From assembly GCA_033026295.1 (NCBI GenBank), contig CM065175.1, forward strand, positions 671,501-735,500: a DNA stretch of 64,000 nucleotides. Reading direction: 5' to 3'. The notes beneath the pieces were generated by a model that saw only the letters and a list, made by a program, of their open reading frames with translations, did no database searches and was not told where the DNA came from. Origin of the DNA: Channa striata. Its lineage: Eukaryota > Chordata > Actinopteri > Anabantiformes > Channidae. Position 1 is the first letter of the stretch. Each line of letters starts with the position of its first letter. Positions 24,501 to 36,310 of this stretch are shown here, one piece after another. The translations under genes and the position numbers were made by a program.

Positions 24501-27500
24501 AATGTAATTTTCGAGGTCTTACCACAGGCCAATGGATTAGAAAAGTCTGTCGTCTTTGACTCAAACTTGAACTTTAATAGTTGTGAGTGGCTTGTCACTA
24601 CATCTGCATTTTATCAGCCCAAAATATTACAAAAGTACAACCTACCACATCAGCTGTCGTCAAAATATTCCAAAAGTGTCTTCTCTGAGCCACACAGAGA
24701 CCCAGCAGACTGAAGTATTGGAACGCTCTCCTCTGGTCCACCCAAAGACTTGATAAAGCAGTTACAGTTGATGCAGAACTCTGCTGCCTGAGTCCTGACG
24801 AGGACCACAGGGACCATAGCTGATGTTTTCTGTTATCTATTGCTGTATTACTTGTTTTATAAGTAATCGTGTTTGAGACACATTAGGAAAGGTTCATTTG
24901 CACTTTACTACATAAATTGATGGATTAGTTTTATCAGCATTCAACTGCCGAGTAAATGCGGATTATTCTGATCTTTTATAGTAGGTGTCATTGTTTCCAT
25001 GTGGACAGTCAGCAGCTGATATTCCCATTCATCTATTATCTGAGCTCACCTATAGGTGTGGGGGGGTTGGAGTCTAACCCAGCTGCCCCCGGGCGAGAGG
25101 AAAAGTAGACCCTGGGCAAGGCGCTGATGCATCTCAACAGCATTCTCGCTCACATGCGCCAATGGGCAATTCAGAGACACGACTGTGGACTGTGTGAGGA
25201 CAGCAGAGTACTAAGAAAAAACCCACAGGCAGAGCATACAAACTTTACACGGAAAGGCCCCAGCATCTGATATTTGCCCAAGTCAAACTTGTTGGAAGCA
25301 GCTTTAGGAGTGTTTGTATAATACCTGCCCTACTCTGCCTTATCAAACTGTTATCACACCTACACTAAAAGTCTTTAATCTGGCAATCAGAGCAGCAGAG
25401 CTTTATGAGCCTCATAACGCTGGAACAGTTCTGTTGCCTTGAAGTAAAAATAATCACACACATTAAATCTTCAACCTAGAACATCAGCTGTCAGCCCACA
25501 GCAATCCAATTGATAATGCAATATTTTTCCATAAACATGGAGTTACATTAGAGCTTGCAAACACATGAAAAGGAAACAGATTCTTCTTAAGTTTTCTTCC
25601 TTGTCTTTTCTCTGCAGTCGTCTGTGTCAGGCTCATCCAACTCTTCGGGCCATTGACATGTTCACTTTCAGAGGACCTTCTCAAGTAGGGGACAGACTAC
25701 TGCTGAGGGCGATAGTCAACAACGCCTTTGAAAACAGGTACCGTTGTTTCCAGCAAGAGTTATAAAGATCAGATAAGATGAAATATCACTCAACTAAGTG
25801 GAAAAAACAAGTCTTGATAACATCTCATTGTTAAAGGTTACAACTAGGCTGTAAAACGTATAATTTAAAGGGGAAGGCTAATCAGTGTCAGTGGTTTCTG
25901 GAGGGCGCAAAGGCCAGTGGACTGGTCACTAAGTCTGGTAAACACATGCTGCATATGTACTGGATTCAATCTTAACATTGATGTTAGAGATTAGAGTGAA
26001 AAAATTGGTCTGTTCAAAAATAAGCACAGGTTTTAAAATTAATGTGTTATTTGTGACACTGTTTGAGGTGAAAATCCTGGTAATAATTTACTAACATTCT
26101 TATATTATTATATATTGTATATTATTATATATTAAGATATTGACACATTGCCATGCAGTGCTATAGAATAAATAACATTTAATTCTACAACATAAAGTTC
26201 TAACTGACATCTACAATAGAGGCTTATGTGGAATTTTGCTGTGTGAACAGCTTCAGTAAGTGCATATGTGATGACAAATGACAATAATCTCCAAAAAATG
26301 TGCCTGTTGGTGTTTTTGTTGATGATCAGTTGGATCTGAGAAGATCTGTTTGAGTATTTACCAAAGGAATGCTTTTGCAGCATGGAGGTTGGGGTGCGCG
26401 CTGAGGCCTACCAAGAAGAGGGGTCTACCCGCCACATCAACTCCGCCTTCATGACCTTTGAGGTGCTTGACAACCCTGGAAAGCCTTGTACGTTACCACG
26501 GATACGACCAGAACCCCTGGTGAGTTAGCCAACAAACACATGTATGATGCTGATGAACATCAGTGCAGTTACATGCAGTTAAAGTAGGTTTCAGTTAGTT
26601 TAGTCTGATTTCTTCAATTAGCGAAACCTTAATTGCCCGGGTAGATTTTTCCTACAGAACACCAATTTCTGTGCCAGGTGTACATAAGCAGGTTCCTAAC
26701 AAGCTAGATGCAGGACAGGCTCTAGACTGGGAAAGTGGCAGAGTGAAGTTTGAATGAAAGCTGTGCAGTTGAAATCTGTGGGCTTCTAAAATTAGACGCA
26801 GGTAGAGGATAAATAACATAGTTTATCAGCTGCATAGATTCCCAGTAATCAATCCCAGTAAACCTGCTTTCTCCGGTGCATGTAAACACAGTCCTTACTG
26901 ATGCACTATTCTAACACAGGAGCAAACTGCTACTGAATCCACACTGATCTTCAGTATACACTCAATTTGTGTTGTCCCCATGTGACCTCCAAGACGTTTT
27001 TACAGATTTGAGATTGAAGACTTGTGAAGGATTGGCTGGACAAAGGTCAGAGCAATAAATCAGACTGAATAAGTGGGAAGAATGCCGGAGGAAAATGGTA
27101 CAATAAATCCCTTGAAGGAGGCAGTGAAGTCCTACACTGAGTTCAAACAAGGACTTAAAGATGGTGTTTTTTGTAGTTGTGAGTTATTATATACACAGTG
27201 GCCACTTCATTAGGTACACCTGTGAAGTTTGTTGCAGTCGAATACAGCAGCCCTGCTATGAAATCTACATTGACAAAGGAATAATTACTCAGTTAAGGTG
27301 AAACTGTTATGTGATAATTCAACTGTGTGTTTAATATTGCGTCGTCCTGAAAGGCATTAATGTAAGAGGTGGGTCTAAGGTTTTAGCCACCTCATTCATT
27401 TTAATTAGGGTGGCCAAACACAAGAACAAGAGGAAAATTCTCCCTCCAATACCACGCTGCCACCCACTATGACCTTAATAATAAACACATAGTAGAATTC

Positions 27501-30500
27501 TCAGCATTCAGACAGTCCCACTTAAAACGGAGAAATTCTAGCCTGCTAAAAGTGGAATGTGTGTCTGGACTGGCACGTGAGATAAGGCTGTCGGTCTGTG
27601 TGCACCACTTGCTGCAGTTGGTGACTGGTGTTTTTATTGAATGTGCCATATCTGCTGTGTGTGTTTTTCCTCTATAAGAACATATCATTTTCTTTTTCGT
27701 ATGCCAAAACAAGGTACGTAAGGCTCCTAGAGGTTACTAGGACATACATTCACTTATTTGCTACATTTCAGAATCAGAATCAGAAAACTGTTTATTGCCA
27801 GGAACAGTTAAGAATGCTTAACAGTACTAGGAATCAGTCTTGGTCCCAGGTGCAAACACCAAATCTACAGAAAGAAAAGTTAAGGTGCAAAGGCTTGAAA
27901 TGAAACCTGTACAGAGAAAGTATAATACAGTAAAAATAAAAATAAGAATGAATGTACAATGTGAGGTTGTAGTACAACTTGAAAAGTTCAATTCAATTTA
28001 ACTTCTCTCTTTCACTTTATTTATACACAGGAAGGACAGAGGAGGTTTCAAGAGGCCATAGCCAGGAAGAAGATCAGATTGGACAGGTAAACCATCTGCT
28101 CCTATAATAAGCACATACTTTCCTAGTTTCTATTTGTACTAAGAATTTGAATGAAAATAAGTTCGAACTTTTCAGTAAACAGCATAACAACTCTAATGCT
28201 AACTTCATTAAACATCTCGGCACTGGTCGACAAAAATACTGGTTTAACAGTAAGAACGGCAAATACAAGACACAATCACCAAGCTTTGTGCAGTCAAATT
28301 TTTGAGGATATTAATATATGGACGTTAAGCTGTTTGAAGTTTTAAATGTAATTAATTTAATTACATTTTTTTTTTCAGAAAGTACATAATTTCCTGCAAA
28401 ACCGATATTCCTCTTTCCGTACCCTGGGACCCCACAAATCAGGTAAGGAAACAGTTTAAGAATCACTCAAGTCTAATTACATTAGACAAAATGGTCAGCT
28501 GTGTAAAGAAACGCCGTAAGGCTGCTTCTGTCTTGAAAAACCAAATCAACCATTATTTTGTGCTCTCTTTCATAGCCTTTGTTTGGGTCTCACATTGTGA
28601 ACGCCTTCCTCAGAAAGGCTTGGCTGGGACTAAGCACGTCAGTCAAAGAGGGACAAGCCCTCCCCTTATATGATAGGGTGACACTGCATAAACCGTCATC
28701 TAAAAACCTTTTCTCGCTACAAGCACAAGGTCCAGTAAACCAGTGGCTTAACTGTCCAAAGGCACGAACTCGGTCACCGGGCACTCCTTCTCAGCAAACA
28801 GTATCTTGAGAGATCTGCTCATAGTTTGTCACCAAACAGTACTTTGAGCCTCAGACTGTGGAAAATATTAATACTTTTCACGGTTGCTCCAACCAAGTGG
28901 GAACACTTTTGGGTAGCAATACTCCCTGTGGTTAACGTTACAACACACTAGAGTAGCAATACTCCCAGGTGCTATTTTTGAACCACACCAGGTTAGCTTT
29001 AGCAGTACACAACATCATAGGCCGGAGCTTCTCATGTCCAATGATTACTCCTCACTGGCACTTTTGGCAGGGGATGGCGATGCCTCCTCCCCTATACTGG
29101 ATCTGGACTTGCAGGATGTGTGCAGACACATGGCTGCCAAGCTCAATATCAAGTGGCTTTAGGTTTAAGCCAAAATGACTCAGACTTGCTTTAACACAGA
29201 GACAGGGAAACAACTGCTGCCGGTCTTCCCAGAGCTGTTGGAAGAGCTTGGAGTCTCCTGGTGCAATAAACCAAACAGGGAGAAGCATCCTGCAGCAAAA
29301 AGCTCCATGCTTGATTGTAAAGGAATAGAGAAACATGGTCTCCAGGACATTGCCCCTGTAAAAGCCAGGGTGGCATCTCATCTCCACCAGAACCCCTCCT
29401 CGTCATTAGCGGGGCCTAGTCTGCCATCCAGAGCCGATGGCTCCAGCCCTGTTGACACCCCAATTACACCTGAGAGCATTTTTGGGGCTGCTGTCACATT
29501 AAAGCAGAGGAGATGTGAAAAGAAAGAATGGGACGACAAAGCAATGAAGCTTTGTCTGGTATGAAAATCTCATCAAACATTTGCGCAGGCTGTAGGGTGA
29601 CTACTTTCCTGCTCCAGAATCCCTAGGCAAAACCTCAGGTGACCCAGTGGTTTCTCTGGCTTCACCGAGAGCGCCAGCTTTAAAAGGTCCACGCTGAAAT
29701 GCTGTCACTGAAATGGCGAGGCAACAGAGTAGCCACTTATAAGGACAATTGGTTCATTGGGGCAACCTCCAGCCAGGAAGCAGCAGACCACACAAAGTTG
29801 CTTATGACACACTTGATAAATCTGGGTTTCAGGATAAATCTATTCAATCACAAGAGTCTTCTTCTCCCTTCTCTGACCATCCCCTTAAAAGGTCTGTTTC
29901 TAAATGCTCAACACTTTTCTACCTTGGTACTCATAGCACTTTACGCTGCTTCTCATTTATGCATTTGCACTCACAATCACACACACTCCTACAACAATGG
30001 GGGAGCTGCCACGCGCTCACTATGCAACTCTCACTGGGAACAACTAAGTTGGGGGTTCAGGGTCTTGCTCAAGGACACTTCCACATGCGTCCAGACGAGC
30101 CGGGCATCGAACCAACAACTGTAGGATTGCGCAACAGTTTGCCCCAAGATTCAGTCCAGGCCAAAGTGGGGAATACTGTGTTTCTCAGGCTCTGCAAAAG
30201 GTTCTTGGGGCTGCTGGCCTCAGCTTTGGTAGTAGTTTTAATGGGCCATTTGCACATCAAGGGTGTAAAGCGTTGGTTGGCTTATCACAGGTTAGACCCA
30301 CGCTTACGGCACCATGTCCATGGAAAGAATTTAGTTTTCTCCAGGGGCCTTCACATTTGCTCATCCTTTATAAATTACTTGGAACTGTTAGCAGAGTAGC
30401 AGCACTGCTAGTACTGAAACATTTCCTGTCTTTTCTGAGGTAACAGTCCATACCACAGTTTATATTCAGGCTTATATCAACATAGGAGGGCTAAGATCCC

Positions 30501-33500
30501 CTCAGTGCACTGGCAAAAAAGACTGTCTACAGCAGGAAACATTTTATGATGCTAAAAGCCACCCACGTTCCAGGGCGGATAAACTGTCTTTACGCAGAAT
30601 GGAGGCTTTACCCCTTTTTTGAGAGCGTTATGGGCAGTCGTTTGTAGACCTTTTGCTGTGAGGGAGAAACTCTGTGTCCTCACCAGTGGGTCTGATTTCT
30701 CTGACCCTGTAGAGGGTGTGGAAGGAGGGCCTATCCGTGATTCTCATAGCCTCCCACTGGCTGTCAAAATACTGGCTGGTAGAGATAACTAAGCTCCTTT
30801 ACCTTCCTTGGCCCCTACCAATGCAGAGACCTGCTGTCTCAAGCACGTAGGGAGATCTTTAACCCCCACCAGGAGAGGCTACCTCTTTGGGCCTGGCACC
30901 TGAAGGTTTCAACTTGAATACTGCTGATCTCCCTCAGAATGTCATTGTGACCATTCAGAATGCTAGCCCTTCCTTGACACGGTCTCTCTATGGTGGAAAC
31001 GGCAGATTTTTGAGGAATGTTGTACTTATCGGCAGGAGATTCTCTTCCAGTGTTCTGTGGTCTGGAGGGCAAGATTGTTGGACAGCAACCGTTTCATGAG
31101 TACTGCATAAGCTTCCTGTTTCCAGACAACTGACCCCCTCATTGGGCCTTGCTGTTGTATTGGAGGCCTTGTCAGTTCCACATGTGAACCATTAGAACAG
31201 GTGGATTCATCTCTAAAGACAGCTTTGCTGCTGGTTCTCAATTCAGGGAAATGGGTGGATGAAATTCATGCCTATTCAGTACATCCAGGATGCACACGGT
31301 TCTCTGCTAGGAATGCAAGAGTGACCTTACAACTTAACACAGCCTTTATTGCTTAGGTTGTGGGCTCATGTTCAAAAGTCAACCTTGTGTTTTTCTATCC
31401 TCCACCATTTTCCTCGGAGGAGCATCAGCAGTTAGATATGCTTTGTCCAGTTAAGGCCTTGCATGTCGAAATAGACAGAAGTAATGGCTGTAGAAGGAGG
31501 GCATAGCTATTGCACAGGTGTCAAACTCCAGGCCTCGAGGGCCACAGCCATGCTTGTTTTCCAACTGTCCCTGTACAACCCTCATCTTGCAGCTTCTGAT
31601 TGACTGAACACACCTGATCCCGGTAATCAGCAGAGGGTCATGCAGGGGTAGGTAGAAAACAAGCAGGGCTGCGGCCCTCGAGGCCTGGAGTTCGACACCA
31701 CTGAGCTATTGGTATCAAGGGCAAAACAGCTCTCTCACTGGATTGTGGGGGTTAATCCCTTGGCATGTAGCTGTAGGGGTCTACAGCCACCAGAGGGGCT
31801 GTGGGTGCACTCTACCAGGGGTCTCACCTCTTCCAGGGCTCTTTTTAAAGCAAGCTCCATTCAAGTCATTGGCACTGTAGCAAGTTGGGCCTCACCACAT
31901 TGCTTTACTAGGTTTTACAGGCTTGATGTTACAGCTTCCTCAGTAGCGCATTTAATACAGATTATAGCAGCAGCTCAGTAGTGCTCTTTGAAGGACAGTG
32001 TCTCTCAGGTACCATCTGCCAGAATCCAGGAGGTAGTATTTCCCAATGTGCAAGACAAAATGAATGCTGTGAAAGAGAACTTTGGGTTTTTTTACATAAT
32101 CATGGTTTTCATAAACTCAGTAGCACGAGTGAGTGTCTCATCAGACCGGCCTCGATGCTCGTTCGTAGCGAGGACAAGGCTGTGTTTTGACTGACGGTTT
32201 ATGTACTGTCACCCCCTTTCAGAGGGGGAGGGATTGTCCCTCTTTGACACCGACATGCTTTGTCCCAGCCAGTCATCCTGAGTGCAGTAAGAGCTTCTGA
32301 AGTCATTGCCAATGTGAGACACTCACTCCTGCTACTCCGAGAACCATGGTTATGTAAATAACCCAAAGTTTTATTTTTTGAGTCCTAATTTTTCCCTCAC
32401 AACAGATAAATCGCATTGTGCATAAAAACAGACCACTTGTACCTCACTTGTAAGTGGCTTTGGATAAAAGCGTCTGCCAAATGACTGATAACAAACTGAT
32501 AACAAGGTCAATGACTTGTGCCTCTGTATGGAGTCACTATAATATTGAGCAGGATTAATGATTTACTGATTCAAAGACCACGTATTTTCCAATAATGCAT
32601 TTAATGCCTCATTCCTACTGTTTTTTCAGAGCAAGTCAAATTGTGCTTTTCAAAGACTAAAATCATTCATGTCACTACAGCATTAAATCAGCAAAGGGGC
32701 ATATGGATTGAGAGAAGTAAATATATATTTTCAAATTTCCTTTTTTGAGAAATCAGCATTGCCCTTTAACAGCACCAAAGAAATGAATAGAAATTATTTA
32801 GTAAGTCACTAAAAAACATCTTTTTTCAAACTAGGCATTCCATGACTAATATTTGAGACTTGAAAAAAAACTGAGACAACCACATGAAAGAGAGAATTTT
32901 TGTTTCCTTTTGTTCTTAATAGTGACAAAATACATCAAATCCAAATGACCTCTCAGTTAACTGGGACCCATGAGGGTGAGGATGACAATACAATGCATTT
33001 ACAGCATCTTTGGCCTAAGATTTGTTTGTACTCTTGTGCAAACCAGGATGAGAGGAGACTTGAAGCAGATGTAGCTCACGTGTTTGCTGTTGTGTAAATT
33101 TGATGGTGTGTGTGATTCCAGGTGTATCTGAGCTTTAACAACGTGTCCGCTTTAAAGATGTTGGCTGCTAGAAACAGGTGGCGCCTCAGCTCGGAGAAAG
33201 ACAAGGTATTGGCTGTTCTCCATTTAAAAGAGTTTGGCTTTTTTATCTCTTTCTCCGCTGGGAGACCTTGACGTTAATGTAATTGTTTTTTTCCAGGTTC
33301 GTCTCTACACCATCGAGCAGAAGTCCATGTTGAGTTTCAGGGTGGAAGCCGAGGTGCACATTCCTGCTAACAGAGCCTTTAGTCTGCTGGCAGAGCTGAG
33401 CAACAGACCAAGCTGGGACACACATTATCAGTAATGCATCTCGACACACACATGCGCACACGTGGCAAAAGGTCGGTTCTGCTTTGATGTTGTGTCTAAT

Positions 33501-35488
33501 GGTCAGACTATACTGACCTGCTCCATGGAGGATTTCAAAGAAAACAGGTAGAAGTTCGTGGCCTGAATTGCACAAATGTCTCACAGAAGGAAATTCCTAG
33601 TAAATGGTACATAAAATCTTAGCGACACATTTTGATCCTTCTTTTAGGATTAAGGTCTTATTGGGAGCTGCAGAAAATGTGACATTATAGGGAGATTCCA
33701 TGTTTTGGGAATGCTATACCTCTGACACTTTCGCTTCATTGTGATGACATGTTACATTGCTATTTATACAGCAATATTGCGCTGGAAACTTGAGTCACAG
33801 CCATATTTAAAGGTAAACGGTTGTTTCAGTTTGATCTGCCGGAACAGTAATCTGAATTGTTCAAATCAAATAAAGTGTCTGAACACATGCTTCATTTTAA
33901 AAAGCAATAAGCTGCTTTAAATCAACTGAAGTTTAGTTATAGAACACCAGTTCACAATGAAAATTTTTTTTTAGTCTTGACTTTATTATGTAGAGAGTTA
34001 TTGGGGAAAACCCAACAAATCCCCCTTAAGCAAGAAACGAGGTGGAGAAACAAAACCTGCTTTAAACAGAAGAAACAGCTTCAGGGTGGTTTGGCTGTCT
34101 GCCTCAACCCGGTGGGGTGACTGGAGAGAAAAAAGAAGAGCAACAAGAAGCAACTTTGGGCAGGTTGGTGGGGCCAGTAACGGCCCAGTGGAAACGCACC
34201 TGGAAAGAAGTTACAGAGAGGACGAAGGAAGAAGACAACTACTGGAGAAAAAAGAGAGAGAGTTAATGCCATGCAGGGATGACACTATAACCGAGGTCTG
34301 AGGCAAAAAGGAAAACTGTTCTGCTGTCAGATGAATCAAAATTCAAAGCCTGCATCCCTGACGGTGTGGGGGTGCATCAGTCCCCCACTGCTGACCAGTA
34401 CCTAGAGGTGTTAGGGGAACATTTGCTCCCCTCCAGACTACGTCTCCTTCAGGGAAGACCATGCTAAACCACATACTGCGAATGTCTTAGTTTCAACATG
34501 TGGTATGTTTATGTTCTGTTGTGAATAAAATATTGGCTGATGAGATTTGCAAATCACTGCATTATGTTTATTATTTACGTTTTACTCCTACGTTCTCCAA
34601 CCTTTTTGGAATTGGGGTTGTAGATGATATGTTCTCAGATGCGTTACTCCTGGCAAGAACACATTTAGTTCATTTACAAAGTGGTGACCTTAATAAAAGA
34701 GTCAATTTTACCTCACCTTATGTCACATTTTTGTCAACGATATCATCTTTGTCCTGTTTCAAATCAGGAAATGCGAGCTGATTCACCGAGTGGATGATGA
34801 CGACTTCCTCTATCGTGTGGTGACCCCATCAGTGCGACGTGGTGCTGTGGGCTCTCCGACTTCAGCCATTCAGGGCGAGGGGGTTCTCCAGGACTTCATT
34901 TTGTTGGCTTCAAAGAGGAAGCCGTGTAGCAGCGGGTCAGTAGAATAGCTTGATGGGTCCGAATGAAGGGGCGGATGTCAAACCGCCCTGCAGTGATAAG
35001 TGACCGTAGGTGTGTTGTTCTTTTCTTCTGCTTCTCAGAGATCCATATGTGATTGCTCTGCGTTCTGTGTCCTTACCTACTCACCCCCCAACTGAGGGAT
35101 TCAACAGAGGAGAAGTTCTGTGTGCTGGATTCACCATACTGGAGTCCAAAAACAACATGTCACTGGTAGGAACAAATTTGATCTGATGAAATGTTTTTTA
35201 TTTTATCAAGTATACTTTGATCGTGATTAACTTTAAAACTGTTTTGGGTTCTTTATTCAGATCAGTTACTATAACCAGGCATCCCCAGAAGTCCTACCTT
35301 ACATCTCCACAGATATCGCCGGCCTCTCCTCTTCTTTCTACCACACCTTCTGCTCTTGCAGCCAATACCTGACCAAGAACAGGCTGCCAAGCACTTCTGA
35401 TGAGCAAACTGCCCAAAACCAGGCCACAAGTACTGATCAGAACCAAGCTGAGAGGCTGGTAGTGGCCCTCCACAGCACCCAGCTTTAA
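18534..35488 (+). CDS. acot11: Acyl-CoA thioesterase 11 (two HotDog domains plus START)
   Basis: Coding exons: 18534-18729, 18856-18925, 19009-19069, 19783-19887, 22209-22344, 23218-23309, 23633-23694, 25618-25737, 26381-26519, 28031-28086, 28379-28442, 33122-33205, 33297-33430, 34768-34935, 35039-35165 and 35261-35488. They join in frame to 613 residues (human about 600). It hydrolyses fatty acyl-CoA to free fatty acid and CoA; the mammalian protein (Them1/BFIT) acts in thermogenic fat. After an acidic N-terminus (10-25) come HotDog 1 (about 30-150, with SVGQLLKWMDSTACL and RHAGCPCVTASMDDI), HotDog 2 (about 190-325, with NTFGGQIMAWM and FRGPSQVGD) and START (about 365-590, with WDTHYQ, DPYVIALRSV and SYYNQA). 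Position 233 is Val where HotDog 1 has Asp59. The tail after about 590 is Gln/Ser/Thr-rich. The ATG is the first in the exon, eight bases after the acceptor. I did not resolve which fish paralogue (a or b) it is. Confidence 0.96.
19915..21570 (-). mobile_element. Degraded LINE (Rex1/L2-type non-LTR retrotransposon)
   Basis: On the minus strand, in proper 5'-to-3' order: an endonuclease C-terminal part with LPKYKQFIKCPTREG and LGQSDHATVHLIPSYRQKL (about 21300-21500); a reverse transcriptase start with CFKTSTIVPAPKKLR (about 20590); an IGSPQGCVLSP block (about 20440); and the FADD motif in LLKFADDTTLFGLISDGDES (about 20310-20380). The 3' end near 19915-20000 (TTTATTGCCAGG, AACAGTACTAGGAAT) matches a second copy at 27771. 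It is 5'-truncated with stops and frameshifts, in an intron of acot11 and opposite to it. Confidence 0.85.
22900..23180. other. Intron sequence, nothing recognised
   Basis: Part of the acot11 intron between exons 5 and 6. The open frames here have no protein similarity I recognise. The exon 6 acceptor is preceded by a (TG)n run. Confidence 0.4.
24365..24830 (+). mobile_element. L2/CR1-type LINE remnant (RT C-terminal end)
   Basis: Broken plus-strand frames read LLKLNQNKTEILV, then VVFDSNLNFNS, then a region like the final reverse-transcriptase part of fish L2 elements, ending in a QLMQNSAA-like segment around 24755-24790. It lies in the acot11 intron before exon 8. Stops and frameshifts throughout. 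An unrelated older repeat appears to precede it (24165-24300). Confidence 0.65.
25030..25260. repeat. Dispersed fish repeat, copy 3 of the 10150 family
   Basis: CATTCATCTATTATCTGAGC, GGTTGGAGTCTAACCCAGCT, GACCCTGGGCAAG, CAATTCAGAG and an ending CAAACTTTACACGGAAAGGC follow the same order as copies 1 and 2, extending further at the 3' side. Confidence 0.6.
27192..27435. mobile_element. Short nonautonomous DNA element, copy 1
   Basis: It begins GTGGCCACTTCATTAGGTAC followed by ACCTGT, a common fish terminal sequence, and ends with a complementary TTTTAGCCACC block. A related copy at 46330-46495 shares CATTAGGTACACCTGT, the AATACAGCAG box and the final TTTTGGCCACC. It looks like an internally deleted Tc1-type transposon. 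It lies in the acot11 intron before exon 10. Confidence 0.55.
27771..27965 (-). mobile_element. Detached 3' end of a LINE
   Basis: CAGAATCAGAAAACTGTTTA, TTGCCAGGAACAGTTAAGAA, CTTAACAGTACTAGGAAT and the CCCAGGTGCAAACAC box match the 3' end of the LINE at 19915 in the same orientation, without the coding part. It ends about 65 bases before acot11 exon 10. Confidence 0.75.
28587..28698 (+). repeat. DIRS left inverted terminal repeat
   Basis: GTCTCACATTG, GGCTGGGACTAAGCACGTC, GTCAAAGAGGGACAAGCCCT and ATAAACCGTCAT occur here and, reverse-complemented in the same order, at 32193-32321 (for example GGATTGTCCCTCTTTGAC). The match has diverged by scattered substitutions and small gaps. Confidence 0.85.
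29902..30130 (+). repeat. Dispersed short repeat (copy B), inserted in the DIRS element
   Basis: CTCATAGCACTTTACGCTGC, CACTCACAATCACACACACT, GGGGGTTCAGGGTCTTGCTC and GAACCAACAACTGTAGG parallel copy A at 11522-11760. The DIRS reverse-transcriptase reading stops at its left side and resumes at its right, so it inserted after the DIRS element. Confidence 0.7.
31513..31703. mobile_element. hAT-type MITE with perfect 8-bp target duplication
   Basis: A 191-bp element. The left end CACAGGTGTCAAACTCCAGG is inverted at the right end (complement begins CAGTGGTGTCGAACTCCAGG). It is flanked by the identical 8-base duplication AGCTATTG at 31505-31512 and 31704-31711. An 8-bp duplication and CAG(G/T)G-type ends are hallmarks of hAT elements. 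There is no coding capacity. It sits inside the recombinase region of the DIRS element. Confidence 0.88.
32078..32140 (+). repeat. DIRS internal complementary region
   Basis: AACTTTGGG, TTTACATAATCATGGTT and the AGTAGCACGAGTGAGTGTCT block are the inverted counterpart of 32311-32370 (CCATGGTTATGTAAATAACC, CCAAAGTT). In DIRS elements this region pairs with the outer ends of the terminal repeats during circle formation. Confidence 0.75.
32193..32370 (+). repeat. DIRS right inverted terminal repeat and outer end
   Basis: The inner part (32193-32321) is the reverse complement of the left terminal repeat. The outer part (32311-32370) pairs with the internal complementary region. It is longer than the left repeat, as in other DIRS elements with unequal ends. 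Confidence 0.8.
33985..34310. repeat. Dispersed fish repeat (AACAAATCC family)
   Basis: AGTTATTGGGGAAAACCCAA, CAAATCCCCCTTAAGCAAG, an AACAGAAGAAACAGCTTCAG block, CTGCCTCAACCCGGTGGGGT and a purine-rich GAGAAAAAAGAAGAG tail. This is a pattern of a common fish repeat also begun at 15789. It is in the acot11 intron before exon 14 and opens spurious frames at 34081-34301. Confidence 0.55.
34315..34625. mobile_element. DNA-transposon remnant ending in TTTTTGGAATTGGGGTTGTA
   Basis: The right end CCAACCTTTTTGGAATTGGG (then GTTGTA) and the nearby TGAGATTTGCAAATCACTGC box are typical of an abundant fish DNA-transposon family. The interior is degraded. It directly follows the previous repeat. Confidence 0.5.
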
Positions 35489-35705
35489 TCCGTCAGGAAC
35501 GTTTCAGAGCAGTTTACACTGGTGTACGGTGGGGTCAGTATGTTGTTTATACGGCAAGGTACGATGAGTTCTAAGGGTTCACGGTTCATAGTGAGGATCT
35601 ATATTTGCTTTTTTGTAAACTTTGTTTTTTTAGTGTAGCAAAGATAAACATGTGATTAAAGGAAAAGACATTAGACATTATATTAAGAATCCGATGTAAG
35701 AATAG

Positions 35706-35711
35706 AATAAA
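35706..35711 (+). terminator. Poly(A) signal of acot11 (proximal)
   Basis: AATAAA 218 bases after the acot11 stop codon. A second AATAAA at 35893-35898 could give a longer 3' UTR. Confidence 0.6.
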
Positions 35712-36310
35712 AACAATGCTCACTCTTAATTAATTGTTCTGTTTGGACACAACAGTGAAGTGGTCTGTCACTCACTGTGAGTTGATCTTTTCTTGTGGCT
35801 TGGGTTTATAGAAAATATGGGGTTTATTTTGAGGAACACTAACAGTAGCATTAAATGGCAAACTGCAGTTTGAATGGGTTTCATAGGACTTAAATAAAAG
35901 GTTTTTAACAAAATACATTTGGTTTTTGTCTTTCTAGTCAGAATAAATCACAATATTATGTCACTTGGAGTTAGTTCGTTGGTAACACAGTATCTCCTCT
36001 AATCGCACCAATGACTGGATCGTCCATGAGGCTGCATGTACGGCCCATCGTTGGCACTAGTGGCAGCAGTTTCTCCCTCCGTGTACCTAATGGAGCGGGG
36101 GTTGCCAGAAGGTCGTAGGCTAGAAATCCGTGGTTGAGCAGTGCATAGATTTTTGGCTCATACAGGCTGGATCAGCTGCATTAGGCTAAAGCTAATTGAC
36201 TTAAATAATCTGAGATCAAGTGAATATTTTCCAACATTTTCTTTCCCAATAAATTTACCTTGAATTTAAATTGAACTGCTGAAGTCATACATGGTGTTCA
36301 GATAAACTTT

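Larger units (their letters stand above)
28587..32370 (+). mobile_element. DIRS-type tyrosine-recombinase retrotransposon, degraded
   Basis: About 3.8 kb inside acot11 intron 11, same strand as the gene. Inverted terminal repeats are present (separate entries). Internally, in order: a gag-like stretch (about 29175-29560); a reverse transcriptase with YKDNWFIGATSSQEAADHTK and GFRINLFNHKSLLLPS (about 29735-29875), where the catalytic YxDD box has decayed; a following RLCKRFLGLLASALVV and KGVKRWL segment (about 30187-30280); and a tyrosine recombinase with RLSHWIV-like, GLQPPEGLWVHSTRGL and RFYRLDV blocks (about 31720-31940), keeping the H-x-x-R and Tyr landmarks. Many stops and frameshifts occur. 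Two younger repeats interrupt it. DIRS elements integrate through a circular intermediate and make no target duplication, consistent with none being seen. Confidence 0.88.

Noticed and set aside
29175..30399. 129- and 216-codon frames that look like host genes
   Set aside because: They lie inside the DIRS element between its terminal repeats and match its gag and reverse-transcriptase regions interrupted by a repeat.
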